NCBI RefSeq assembly: GCF_022605165.1
Contig: NC_063073.1
Location: forward strand, 2,542,001-2,606,000
DNA: 64,000 nt
Source of the DNA: Purpureocillium takamizusanense
Lineage: Eukaryota > Ascomycota > Sordariomycetes > Hypocreales > Ophiocordycipitaceae
Direction of reading: 5' to 3'
In this document: piece by piece, positions 1 to 10,090 of the stretch
Layout: every line of letters starts with the position of its first letter
Numbering within the stretch: position 1 is the stretch's first letter
Notes under the pieces: generated by a model
What the model was told of the DNA's origin: nothing
The model's database searches: none
Seen by the model: the letters and a program-made list of their open reading frames with translations, nothing else
Made by a program: the position numbers and the translations under genes

Positions 1-408
1 TTGCGGTATGACTATGTTTAATGTGCCCCGTTGGACCGGCCGGGAAATATTTAGGTCATGATTGCTAAAGAAAGTAGACAAAGTATGGATTCTTCAAGTA
101 ATAGCAGCGGTTTGCGCCGCCGAGCGCATGTCGCCCGAGGAACAGGGCCTCCGCTATATCCCCAAGGGTATGAGGCTAGTTAATAATGTACGAGCAATAC
201 GCCGGCGCTCAATGCACGGCCCACCTCACCACAACCACTCCCCTCCCCATGCTTGGTTCCGTTTCTCAATCAATTGGAGTTGTGATGTTTAGCTTACGTA
301 CTTTGTACATGGACGGCACGTCTGGACGAAGGTGAAACCGTCCACCTCAGCCGCCTCATCAGCCGACTCGTCGCGTCGAATTGCGTCAGCCCATCAACAC
401 CCGCAACC
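1..408. other. Intergenic region upstream of the first ankyrin gene
   Basis: No recognisable gene. A 76-codon open frame at 62-292 has no domain or signal peptide and is probably chance. The last ~100 bases are GC-rich and end in a good start context (AACC before the ATG at 409), so they are presumably the 5' leader of the downstream gene. Confidence 0.5.
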
Positions 409-2871
409 ATGGCGTTGCTCGCCCTGCCAAACGAGCTCGTCGCGCAGATCGCTCAGTGTCTGCCCACAGAGCGCGACTTGAGCCGGCTCAGCCAGACGTG
501 TCGACGACTCAACCAGCCCGTCACGCTGATCCTGTATCGTCGCAACAACCAACAAGGGTCCAACACGGCGTTGACATGGGCCGTGAGGAAGAATATTCCA
601 GCCATCCTCCGGCACGCAGTCAACGCGGGCACTCGCATCAGCGACTGCCGGCTGCCTCTGCTCTTCGATGCCGCGCTCAGAGGCCACGTCAAGGTGCTGA
701 AGGCGCTGTTGAGCCTGTGCAAGCTCGAGTCGCTCGTCTGGGACTCGACGGCAACCACCCCGCTCTTCGTCGCCATTCGAAACGGACACGCCGACTTCGT
801 CAGGGTCCTGCTCGAGCACGGGGCGGACCCGTTGCTGCCTTCGCCTTACGGGCGCGGTGAAACGCCGCTGCATACCGCCGCGCGGTACCCGCGAGAGGTT
901 GACATCGCCGCCATGCTGGTCCATGCGAGCCACGACATCGCGCCCCGTCAGGCGACCGATGGGACGCCGTTGCACGTCGCGGCTGGCCATGGGCATGTGC
1001 GCATGGTGGAGATGCTTCTGGATCGCGGTGCAGACCCCACGCAGGTGGAAAACAACTCTACGCCTCTGGGACTGGCCGTGGAAAATGGACACACGGACAC
1101 TGCGAAGCTGCTACTGGAGAGGTCTCCCGGTGTAGCGGGCCACGTATTCGAAGGTATCCCGGTGCTCTATGAGGCCGCGGGTGATGCCGCAGCGGAGTTG
1201 CTCTTGCTGCTGCTCCAACACGGCGCCGATCCCCATGAAAGGCTGAAGTCGGGGAATCTTCCCTTGCACATGGCAGCGGCTGCGGGCAACACCGACGCCA
1301 TCAGGGTTTTGCTTGACCATGGATCTCCCATCGACGCTCAGTGTGAGACCGGCGAGACCGCATTGCATTTGGCGGTCCTAAACGGCAGAACCACCGCCGT
1401 CCAGCTACTCCTGGAAGCGGGAGCGAATACCTTGCTCGCCACCACCAAAGCCGGCAACCAGCCACTGCACCTGGTGCAAGACTCATTCGCAGGCATTGTG
1501 GTTGACGCACTGCTCGATCATGGTGCCGACATCGCCGCCCGGAACAACTTGGGGTGGACTCCCGTGGCCGCCGCCATGAAGAGCTCGTGCGCAGAAGTTG
1601 TGAGGCGTCTTGTCGAACGCGGCGCAGACGTTGACGACTCAACGTCAAAGTTGCCATTGCTCTCGTTGGCTGTTGACCATAGCGACATGGACACCGTCGC
1701 TTTTCTCCACGCCCGTGGAGCCACCCTGGCCGCCGTTGACGAGTTTGGTTGCACCGCACTGCATGTCGCGGCCAAGAACGGTGATTTCGAAATAGCCGAG
1801 TTCCTCTTGGAGCACGGGGCCGACTGTCAAGCGGTAGACTCGTACGGATGGACACCGCTGCTGTTGGCCGCGGCGAACGGGCACCACAGATCGGTCGAAG
1901 GGCTCGTCAAGGGGGGTGCCGACTTGGAGCAAGCAAACGGAGAACGGTACACGCCGCTTCTCCTTGCGGTGGAAAATAATCACCTCCAAGTTGTCGACGT
2001 ACTTCTCGCCAACGGCGCGAGCTTGCTGGCCACCCAATGTAACGGTAGGGGGGCTGCCATGCTTGCGGCAATGGGTGGGCACGTCGGATTGCTCAAGCGA
2101 CTACTCGCAACCGGCAACGTAGACATCGACCAGCGAGACATTGATAACCGAACAGCGCTTCTGCTCGCGGCGATGCGTGGAAAAGCGACAGCTGTCAAAG
2201 TCCTCCTCTCGCAAGAACCCCCTCCTGCCAGTGACATTAAAGACAGGTTCGGAGCAACGCCCCTCATCATGGCCGCGCGCAATGGGCAAACCGCTATACT
2301 TTATCGTCTTCTGGAGACCGGAAACCAGCCAGTCCACGCCCAGGATGTGTTTGGCCACACGGCTCTGTGCTGGGCCGCGCAGAGTGGCAGCCACGAAGCC
2401 TTTAGTCTCCTTGCCAGTGTCGCTGCTGGGGATGACGACGGCCTTTACACATTACAAGCCGAGCGAATCCACTTCTCAACGGCAACATGCTACTGCGACG
2501 TCTGCGGGCGCTGCACCATATTTTCCTTGCGTGATAGGACGCAGGCGTGCAAGGCGTGCGCGTTCGCTGACAACTCCGTGTTCGTCATATGCGCGTCCTG
2601 TGCGGACGCCGGGGCCAAGTGTCGCGACGAAGACCATGCCTGGCAGCCGCACGAGTGCGATTGCGAAGATGGATCTGACTACGAAGAAGAAGAAGAAGAA
2701 GAAGAAGAAGAAGAGGAGGAGGAGGAGGAGGAGGAGAGCAGCGATGATGAGTCCGAAGAGGAGGATTGGGACGTGAGCCGAAACGGGTCCTCTCAGGAGG
2801 CGGAGGATCCGACCGAGGAGGAGGCTAGTGCCGGATCCCCTGGGGATGAGGGAACAACGGCCGCCTCATGA
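409..2871 (+). CDS. F-box-like / ankyrin-repeat / ZZ-type zinc finger protein with acidic tail (820 aa)
   Basis: Single-exon protein of 820 residues. Residues ~3-45 (LPNELVAQIA, then LSRLSQTCRRLN) look like a degenerate F-box. Residues ~55-670 are a long ankyrin array with recurring TPLHxAAxxGH and LLExGAD units. Residues ~694-752 carry spaced Cys pairs (CDVC, CKAC, CASC) followed by two His, as in a ZZ zinc finger. The C-terminus is strongly acidic, with 18 consecutive Glu codons. Ankyrin repeats bind proteins, and F-box/ankyrin combinations often serve as substrate receptors for SCF ubiquitin ligases; that role here is inference. No transmembrane segment or signal peptide is visible. The same architecture recurs at 51845-53695 on the other strand, so the two are likely paralogues. 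The ATG at 409 is the first Met, has a good context and starts the F-box-like segment. Confidence 0.88.
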   Translation: MALLALPNELVAQIAQCLPTERDLSRLSQTCRRLNQPVTLILYRRNNQQGSNTALTWAVRKNIPAILRHAVNAGTRISDCRLPLLFDAALRGHVKVLKALLSLCKLESLVWDSTATTPLFVAIRNGHADFVRVLLEHGADPLLPSPYGRGETPLHTAARYPREVDIAAMLVHASHDIAPRQATDGTPLHVAAGHGHVRMVEMLLDRGADPTQVENNSTPLGLAVENGHTDTAKLLLERSPGVAGHVFEGIPVLYEAAGDAAAELLLLLLQHGADPHERLKSGNLPLHMAAAAGNTDAIRVLLDHGSPIDAQCETGETALHLAVLNGRTTAVQLLLEAGANTLLATTKAGNQPLHLVQDSFAGIVVDALLDHGADIAARNNLGWTPVAAAMKSSCAEVVRRLVERGADVDDSTSKLPLLSLAVDHSDMDTVAFLHARGATLAAVDEFGCTALHVAAKNGDFEIAEFLLEHGADCQAVDSYGWTPLLLAAANGHHRSVEGLVKGGADLEQANGERYTPLLLAVENNHLQVVDVLLANGASLLATQCNGRGAAMLAAMGGHVGLLKRLLATGNVDIDQRDIDNRTALLLAAMRGKATAVKVLLSQEPPPASDIKDRFGATPLIMAARNGQTAILYRLLETGNQPVHAQDVFGHTALCWAAQSGSHEAFSLLASVAAGDDDGLYTLQAERIHFSTATCYCDVCGRCTIFSLRDRTQACKACAFADNSVFVICASCADAGAKCRDEDHAWQPHECDCEDGSDYEEEEEEEEEEEEEEEEEESSDDESEEEDWDVSRNGSSQEAEDPTEEEASAGSPGDEGTTAAS
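2683..2736 (+). repeat. Coding (GAA/GAG)n trinucleotide repeat encoding poly-Glu
   Basis: Eighteen consecutive Glu codons, a GAA block followed by a GAG block, inside the ankyrin/ZZ gene just after the zinc finger. The paralogue at 51.8 kb lacks this tail, so it is a lineage-specific addition that probably varies in length between strains. Confidence 0.9.
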
Positions 2872-3636
2872 CAAATAACGAGTTTCCCCATGTAGGATGC
2901 CTATAACCATACATGTGTAATTGTCACATGTGCGTGCAGGTATTGTTACGTAAAGATGACTGTGGGAGCGAGGTGATTGATGTCACGTTTCAGATCAGAC
3001 AAACAAAGATGAGGCATCAATTCGACAACAACAACAAAGCCAGAGCCTCTTCGATTTCATGAGCTTACAGAGTGTCAACCACAAAGAGCTGAAGCTTACG
3101 CATACGTAACATATGGGACCTGTCATTCATGACGCACAAGAAACTGATAGAAGCGGGTTGAGGGACGACAGTCACGCAGCGTAATGTTGAGATCTTCTTG
3201 GAATCCGCAGGCAAGTTCACGCAGTCGCCCGTGCGCACGTCCGATACTATGCAGAGATACCCGACGAGCATAGGTCATTCGGCAGTAAAGTCGTCCGCCT
3301 GCCTACTCAGGGGTATGCAGCAGGTTTGAACAGGAAAGTCCCTGCTGCCGCTCAAGATCTGATCAATGAGGAATACGTAACGTGCACGTGTACGGCTGCG
3401 TGATTCATCGTGCAAGTCTTTAATAGCCGAAATTGTCTCATTTGGTGGCCTGGAACATCATGCATATGCATCAGAGTGGAAAGCCAAATCTAGAACGACC
3501 TGGATCCTGTATCTTATACCCAACCATTAGGTGTAGGAAAGTGAAAATCTTGCTGTTCAAGTGAGTATAAAGTGTCGTGAATGGCCACGCTGCCCCTCGC
3601 AGCCCTGGTCTATTCCTGTCTTCATGTTCCGTAACC
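2872..3636. other. Intergenic, AT-richer
   Basis: No recognisable coding sequence; open frames are short and domain-less. The right end holds a TATAAAG element (3566-3572), 65 bases upstream of the ATG of the candidate secreted protein gene. Confidence 0.45.
3566..3572 (+). promoter_or_regulatory. TATA box (TATAAAG) of the candidate small secreted protein gene
   Basis: TATAAAG lies 65 bases before the ATG at 3637, a usual distance for a fungal core promoter with a short leader. It supports treating the downstream open frame as a gene. Confidence 0.45.
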
Positions 3637-4184
3637 ATGAAGAGACAATCACTTCTCTTTTCGACTTTGTTTTTATATGTTCCTGGCTCTGGTGCCGTTT
3701 TCGGTTTCGGTAGCGATAGGGCCAGGGAGATGAGTGGCTACCCAGGTGTAAGGCTCAACTTCAAAGCTCATTCGACATACATATACGAAGACGCTTCTAA
3801 CATATCAATTTTGACGCGTAGTGGTGTAGGTGTGACACGAACCTCTGTACCTTCCAGGGCCAGAGCCTCGAGGGCACGGCCAGTCCGTTCCCGACAATCA
3901 AGGACGTATGGACCTCCAAATCTTGTGGCGAGACGGAACCACACCGGGTAAGTGGGCGGACAAGGCTGCGCGGCCGATGCAACGAGCGGTACATGTATCA
4001 AGCATGCACTGCAGATCATTGATTGCTGGAGATGACTGACTTGTTCTAAAAATGTAGTGCTCAGGAAACAGAAGAAGATGCACCTGGGTTCCTGGCGAAT
4101 CATCCGCACGCTGCTCATAGCTTGCAGTTGAATCATGGACAAGAAGCCGCACTCTACTCCTTCCATATTCGCCAATCAACATGA
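3637..4184 (+). CDS. Candidate small secreted protein, two exons (145 aa), no known family
   Basis: Proposed exons 3637-3947 and 4058-4184. The intron (110 nt) has a consensus GTAAGT donor, a CTGAC branch-point-like element near 4037 and a TAG acceptor. Splicing joins two open frames in phase and removes the stop just after the donor. The ATG has a good context (AACC before it) and a TATAAAG 65 bases upstream. The first ~20 residues (MKRQSLLFSTLFLYVPGSG) resemble a signal peptide. The middle is Arg/Ser-rich and the C-terminal exon is rich in His and acidic residues. There is no Cys, which is unusual for a fungal effector. I recognise no family, and the frame could be a chance opening. It lies just downstream of, and in opposite orientation to, the decayed M20 gene. 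Confidence 0.4.
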
Positions 4185-4359
4185 AGGCTGAATCGAATGT
4201 CGACTATTCTGATACAAGCTATATAAAAGTGTCTTGAGCCACCTTTGCTACAGTCGATGACTTTCATGGAATACGACCGCGTGAGCTAGATATCTCATGA
4301 TACGAGTTGAGGTTGAACATGCTTTACGTCTAGTGAATTGTATTCGTAAAACAACGATC

Positions 4360-5408
4360 CTACTTGGGGCAATAGGCCCGTGCGAAATAGGTCGAGTGGT
4401 TGACGGCAATGTCGTTCAGCGACCCTTCTTTCTCGCGCTTGTCGTAAACGGTGGGCTCGGCTCCTCCCCAGCCTCCAGAACACGGAGGGTTTTCCAACTG
4501 ACGAGGCCAGAATCTGGAAGTCTCCGCTACAGAAGCTTTACTGAACTTTCTGTGTCATATCTTTATCGTTGACGGTAAGAGGGTAAGAATCTAGAAGCCC
4601 AGAGGCTGGCGGCTTGGGCGACCGACCGGCGTCGCACTCGGCCTTTACGATCCGCTTGATACCGTCCAGCATGACTTTGCGATACGGATCGCGGACGGAC
4701 CTCACTTTCACCTGGATGACGGCTCAATCGCATATGACGTTGGTCGTTTTGCCCGCCTTGAGGCTCCCAACGGTCACAACGCCGGCCTCGTCCGGAGGCA
4801 GCTCACGTCTGACGAGCAATTGGAGCCTCACCACGATGTGAGCCGAAATCACCACCGGATTGACACAACAGATGCGGCATGCTGCCGTGGCCGCCTTTCC
4901 CGAAGACGGTGATACGCCAATTGTCGGCTGCGCTACTCGGCTGGCTGGAAGAGGAAGATGACGGTTCCAGCCCACGCATCGCGTGTTTGGAGAAGTGTTT
5001 TGGCGGCTCCGAGGGTTGCAAACGATGTGAAAGTCATGACCACAGGCATGCATCACCGGGTTCACTGCGTAATCACCGTCGACATCTCGCGTCATGTGCT
5101 TGAACGCGTAATCTAGGCCCGTCTTCTCCTCGATGGGCAGCCCATCAAATGTCTGCGCGCGCAAGAGCACTATTGGTCCTGGTTCATTCTTGCAAATGGC
5201 GACGATGCCAGTGCCGCCGATGCCGGTGCGAATGTCTAGATCTCCAGAGAGATTCTTGAGGTGGGCATGGGTTCTAGAAGCTGTCTCGTTCACAGCGAAG
5301 GAAAGGCTCCAGATGCCGATGGAAAGCTCGGAATAGATTATTATAGGCCTTGAGGTGCGGTCCATGCTGGTCCAGAATGGACTCGAAGATATGCAGTGGA
5401 CTTGACAT
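4360..5408 (-). pseudogene. Decayed M20D-family amidohydrolase/aminoacylase (peptidase M20), full-length relic
   Basis: Conserved M20 segments appear in order from start to end but in different frames. First comes an N-terminal helix beginning at the ATG at 5408 (ILDQHGPHLKAYNNL), then ETASRTHAHLKNL, the metal site PVMHACGHDFH, the strand IFLFQPAE followed at once by a stop, the lid motif ITVFGKGGHGSMPH, then VVTVGSL, IKRIVKAECDAG, and finally DIAVNHS near 4400. The family removes acyl groups from N-acyl amino acids or aminobenzoyl conjugates using two metals. At least four lesions are visible: frameshifts near 5310 and 5025, a stop after QPAE near 4953, another shift near 4862, and a TGA near 4730. 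No intact copy exists in the window. The HACGHD metal motif and much flanking sequence survive, which suggests fairly recent inactivation. Confidence 0.85.
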
Positions 5409-6716
5409 GAAACGCCTCAGGGAATAATGCTGCCTGACTGAGCTGGCTGGCGATGTTATCGTGTCTCACTCAGCCGGTTGGCTCTTGATCTGATGGCAAC
5501 ACAAGGACACACCGATGAAGAGCATAAAATAAGCATTGGGTGTCAATTGCCCCATCGCTTCATTAGGCGCGGCATGATGATTGAGCGGCAGGGCGCATGA
5601 CGTCTACAGTCTAGCTCCAGCCTGTTGCTAGTGAACCTCAAGTCGCCGGCGCCCGTTGCGGGAGTGGATGTCATCCTGTGAGGAGCCTATGTTCACAGTG
5701 CTATGCCTCATGGCTACTTGCCGTCCAGCCAAGATTATGTTATCGAACCCTCAAGGTCCCGTCTGACAGCATTCCTTGCCCTTTGGCTCGTGGAGCCGCT
5801 TGCCAAGCAAATAACCGATCGACGGGAAGGTCTCAGTTGGCGACTGCTGGGTCTGGACCAGAGAAATGGAATGCGACAACTCGTCCCCCTCATGCTGCTA
5901 GATCTACTGCAGATCCACGGCTCGCAAAAATTTTACGAGCAGATCAGGATCAAAGCGTTTCGCTCGACGTGCCGCCCCAGAAACCTGGGAAGACGGACAA
6001 AGGAAGTTGAGGAGGCGCGAAGACACATAATGCTGGCTGGCAGGGTGAGCGAGCGGTCTGCTGTGAGCGCAGCACTGAGCAGCGTGCCGACGGTGTTTCG
6101 GATACTCTGTCTATCATGATGAAAGACTTGAGCGAGCTGAAGAGATGGGTGGTTTTTATTCCTTCTGATCAAATGCCAAGGCAATTGTTTTGACTATGAG
6201 GGCCAAGACAGGTCCCAGCGCAGTCTTGAACGCGCTGGCGAGGATGTCGAACCCAGGGGGGGGGGATGAATCGCTCTTTTGACCCGCGCTCCTCTAATAA
6301 ACCTGGTTTCTGTCACTGTGAGATACGCCTTGGACGTCAAAATGCACTGTTGGGGGGCTCGAGGCGCTGCGCATACTTGATCAAGTTGAATTGATCAGTC
6401 AATAATGTTTGTAGTGACGAGGGCACCTATCAACACCTGTCGCTGCAACTCAACTCATGGCGAGCCTCGATCTTCCTTTGAGCTTTTAGCCGTTGGCCTT
6501 TATGTAGCAGCCTATCAAAGACAACCGCATTGAAAGGGCACGACATCATAAGAGAGACATTAAAAGTTATATTGGGCCGAATTCTGGCTGATGTATGTAC
6601 GTCTATGCGCGCATATGCACAATTTCTGGCCGCGGAAATCGCGTCTCGAAATGAACACTTTCTCCATGTTGTTGTGCAACAAGCTCTGCCACCGCAAGGA
6701 AGCGGTCAGGTCCTCC
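5409..6716. other. Intergenic region with short unassigned open frames
   Basis: Open frames at 5703-6119 (+, 138 codons) and 5933-6184 (-, 83 codons) overlap on opposite strands. Neither shows a recognisable domain, signal peptide or membrane segment. They may be remnants or chance. Confidence 0.4.
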
Positions 6717-7936
6717 CTAATAACCGAAGCGGAACTTTTGACTCAACATCCCGGAGCCATCCTGCGACCAGGTGACCAGGAAGTCTGTGTCGTTGAGGGC
6801 CATCATGCCGGGCCAGTGAGAGCCCCTCTGCCCGACGGTTATGGGCGAGCTCCATGTAACACCCCGGTCTGTGCTCCACACAATCTTGAGCTCGCCGCCG
6901 TCGACGTTCGGCAAGTCCCTCGTGTCCTCGTTTGTCATGAAGCTGACGACCAGTATGCCGCCGACGTTGATGACCCACGGCGCGCCTGCCTGCAGGTTGT
7001 CGCCCTTTGGCGTGTATATGCGATGGCGGTCACCCCATCCCTTCATGTTGTCGTCGTTGCTGCTGACGATGTCGACGACGAATAGTGGACCAGTGCCGCT
7101 CTCGAATACGGTACTAGATGGAAAAAAGCGCCCGGGTTCAGCGTTCCGCTCCGAGCGATACAGTACCCCGTGTGGTTGAGATTTGGGACGGGAGGGCACA
7201 CTTACAAGGCTTGAGACTCTACGTTGACCACGCTCGGCATGCCGTCACGCGCGGTTCTGTCGGCGCCGGCTACAGTAACGGGCGCCGACCACGTCTCGCC
7301 ATAGTTGTCCGACTCCTGATAGACGATATCCTGATCCCACGTGGTCATTTCGTTGGACCAAAACACCTGCAGCTTATCCGACGTGGGCGATATCCGTAAG
7401 AATGGTTCCCAGATGCCGTCGACGCCTGTCCGGATCCGATCGTCAGGGCGAGATAGCTCCTGCCAGCTCTTACCCCCGTCCCACGACTGGTGGATCCCGA
7501 TGCCAAAGGTGGCGAACCGATCCTTGATGTTCGGGTCCCAGCGGTGGTTTCGATGCGCGCACAGCAGTCGTCCATCTTCCAGCGCAAGGATATGTGGGTT
7601 TCCGATGCTGTACTCGCTGTTCTTGACGGACAGCACGAAGCCCATGGGGTACCACGAGACTCCTGCGTCGTCGGATGCCGCAACACGGAGGACTAGGTCG
7701 TCACCCTCGATGGATTCGTATACGCCGACTATGTCGTCCTCGGATCTATATTGCGTAGTACGCATGTACGACGCGCCGTCGCTTCTGTCCACGGTCTGTG
7801 GCGCGGCTGCGGCTGCCGCTGCCGTCGGGGCTCGGCCTCGCAACAACTTGTTTGTATGGATGGAGGCGCCATGGCAAGCCGAGGCAAGAAGGGCCATAAA
7901 GGCAAAAAGCCGGACGAAGAGTGATAGCGAGGTCAT
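6717..7936 (-). CDS. Secreted GH93-type / sialidase-fold Asp-box (BNR) glycosidase-like protein (375 aa)
   Basis: Exons 7936-7206 and 7113-6717; the 92-nt intron has a GTAAGT donor and TAG acceptor and restores phase. Residues 1-23 form a clear signal peptide (MTSLSLFVRLFAFMALLASACHG). Four Asp-box motifs (S-x-D-x-G-x-[ST]-W) are visible: SDDAGVSW, SWDGGKSW, SDNYGETW and STDRGVTW, as expected of a six-bladed sialidase-type propeller. Length and motif spacing match fungal GH93 proteins (exo-alpha-1,5-arabinanases, which release arabinobiose from plant arabinan), but I could not verify the catalytic residues, so the substrate is inferred. An Ala run follows the signal peptide. The ATG at 7936 is chosen because it begins the signal peptide and has a TATATAAA element ~120 bases upstream; in-frame codons further upstream have no signal character. 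Confidence 0.8.
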
Positions 7937-9334
7937 GGTGGTTGGCGGCGGCGACCCAGTGGTTCGTTCGTTCGTTTCCCTCTCATATGTCTCACTGCCT
8001 CGACTCAATTCCAAACCACCGGGCCTCTTGGACGGGCAGTGTGGCCGGCCCATTTATATACTTTTCGCATGTTTCCCACTTGGTTTTAAAAACAAACCTA
8101 AGACAAGGACAACACCACCGCACACCGAGGCTAATTTCTAATGCATTTCTGGGAGCCCTGACTCGCTGCCAGCTCACGTTCCATCGCTGCGGTTGGGCCT
8201 CCGGGGCGGTGTGTTCTCGGCTCGTGGCCCATGGCCCGGATTCGCCATCAGGGAGCGCCCGTCAAGCGCAGCATCCGACGATCCGGTTCTGGGCTGGGCC
8301 CAATGCTCCGGCACAGACGAGGCGCCAAAAATATCGCGGTGGCGGCGCTCGGTGGCCGGGCCTGCCCGTGCCGGTTTCACGGTTGTTGGATACACATGCA
8401 GCCAACCAACATAGCCCAAGCCCCCCCCAAAGGCTATGCTGCAGACGCGTTGATTAGCAATTCATCCAATATGCACGTTATGAATACTATGAGCCCGAAG
8501 CGCGTTTCAGTTGAAACTGTCAGTCCGTCAAGTACGTGCAACTAAGAGAACATGGATAAGAGCAGCCCAGCGAGACATTTGATCAAATGGAGGCGATCAT
8601 GTCTGGCTGGTGTCCAGCAAGCAACACCCAACGGGAGGATACATGCACTGCCCGCGCCAGAAATAAGTTTCCAGCACTGTACACACAGGTCTATGTACGA
8701 ACTCAATTAGCTATTGTGTGAAAATGACGTGTGTGTTATCATGCCTGCCCAGCGGGCGCTCCTTTCCCCCGGGCAGCACCTCCGCGATGTGAGTTTGCAA
8801 ACATGAAGCCCTGACATCACCTGGAATGCCAACATTGATGTCATCATGATATTGAAGCACTTGAGTTTTGCTGTTCGATATCCTCGTTTCTGATGTTCAG
8901 TTGGCTGTGCGTGCGTCTTGAAGCTTAGCAATTGGGTCACACCAGCCACGCCGGTTTGCAACATGCGGATGTCTCCCGGCCGAGCATGAATCCTCAATAC
9001 TGTGGCGGGAAGCGCATTGTAACATGATGATCTCATCGAAGCAAGACTCAAAAATTGTACATGATTGCAAGTCGTTGCAGCGCCCACGGTTCGAGAGCAC
9101 GGACTTCTTGATCCCCCGCATTCTGTTGGCTTCTTGTGAACTCTGGCGCCAATCATAAACTCAAAGTTGAAGTTGCCGTGCATTGGGACAGACCAGACCC
9201 CTCTCTAGGTGTATAGGGCATGTGTGCCGTCATGTCTCCATCAATCTCTCCATAGCACTTTTGCATCCATTGAGCCCTCACCCCCCCCCCCCCAAAAGAA
9301 AAAAGGGTCCGATAGTTCCGTGTCGAATGTGCAA
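7937..9334. other. Intergenic, 1.4 kb, no supported gene
   Basis: Contains the promoter of the GH93-like gene at its left end. Open frames at 8174-8545 and 8707-9183 lack recognisable domains. A C homopolymer occurs near 9281-9293. Confidence 0.45.
8053..8060 (-). promoter_or_regulatory. TATA box (TATATAAA) of the GH93-like gene
   Basis: On the minus strand TATATAAA lies ~120 bases upstream of the ATG at 7936, leaving room for a leader of about 80-90 bases. Confidence 0.5.
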
Positions 9335-10090
9335 TTAGCATTCATTTTTCCTTACGATAACGAGCCAGTTGTTCCTGGGGTGATAGGCCGCACCTGCGAC
9401 GCTGTCGCCGTGGGTTACGCGGTATTCCGCCGGGCAGATGTTCAAGACGCGTTGGGCGCCGTCAGCAATGTCCTGAAATGAGGATAGTTGAAGCCTGTCG
9501 CGATTCTGAGCAGGAAGATTAGCCACATGCAGTGATGTGATCGCCGGTGCTTCGGACAAGGCGGCGCGGGTAAAAAAAACCTACGTTGTTGCACCACCAA
9601 ATGGCAGAGTTGTATGAGCAGCTGACGCGACCGCATTCTTCTGGACCGGCCTCATGATGCGGCCTACCATGAACGCCGTGCAGGTACCTGATTCCTTGCT
9701 GAATTCTTCGCTTGATGGCATGGCCATAGCCATGTGAGCTATCAAGGCACTCAACGTCGCCACCTGAGAAGTCGGCCCGCTTCTTCCTCCTCGTCGCCGA
9801 CGACGACGGCTCGGAGGAGTCTGTCGCGCCTTCCAGTGCGATCCAGTGAGGGTTCACTTTTTTGATCTCGCTCACGACGTCTTCAACCGTCCCGTTGATG
9901 GTCACGGGCTCGCTTCCAGGACTCAACTGCACGGTCCAACTAGGAATGAAGACGCCGTATCCTGGGACGGGTGCTTCAAGCTGGCAGTGGATCTGGAGAA
10001 GAACAATGAGTCAGTTGCACGCCATTGGGGTCAAGTGTCGCTGCTTACCTTGCCAACCAACAGGGCCACGAGAGCGAGAGTCGGAAACAT
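9335..10090 (-). CDS. Secreted six-cysteine protein with Kex2-type propeptide (206 aa), candidate effector
   Basis: Exons 10090-10049, 9992-9585 and 9505-9335; introns of 56 and 79 nt with GTAAGC and GTAGGT donors and CAG acceptors, both phase 0. A signal peptide (MFPTLALVALLVG) is followed by a propeptide of ~70 residues ending in the basic run TRRKKR (residues 81-86), a Kex2-type processing site. The mature part (~120 residues) has six Cys at 96, 134, 139, 148, 174 and 206, consistent with three disulfides, around the blocks RVSCSYNSAIWWC and SFQDIADGAQ. I recall this pattern in uncharacterised secreted proteins of filamentous fungi, some loosely annotated as killer-like, but I cannot assign a function. 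A TATATAA element lies ~170 bases upstream. The splice joins fall inside conserved-looking blocks, which supports the model. Confidence 0.72.
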
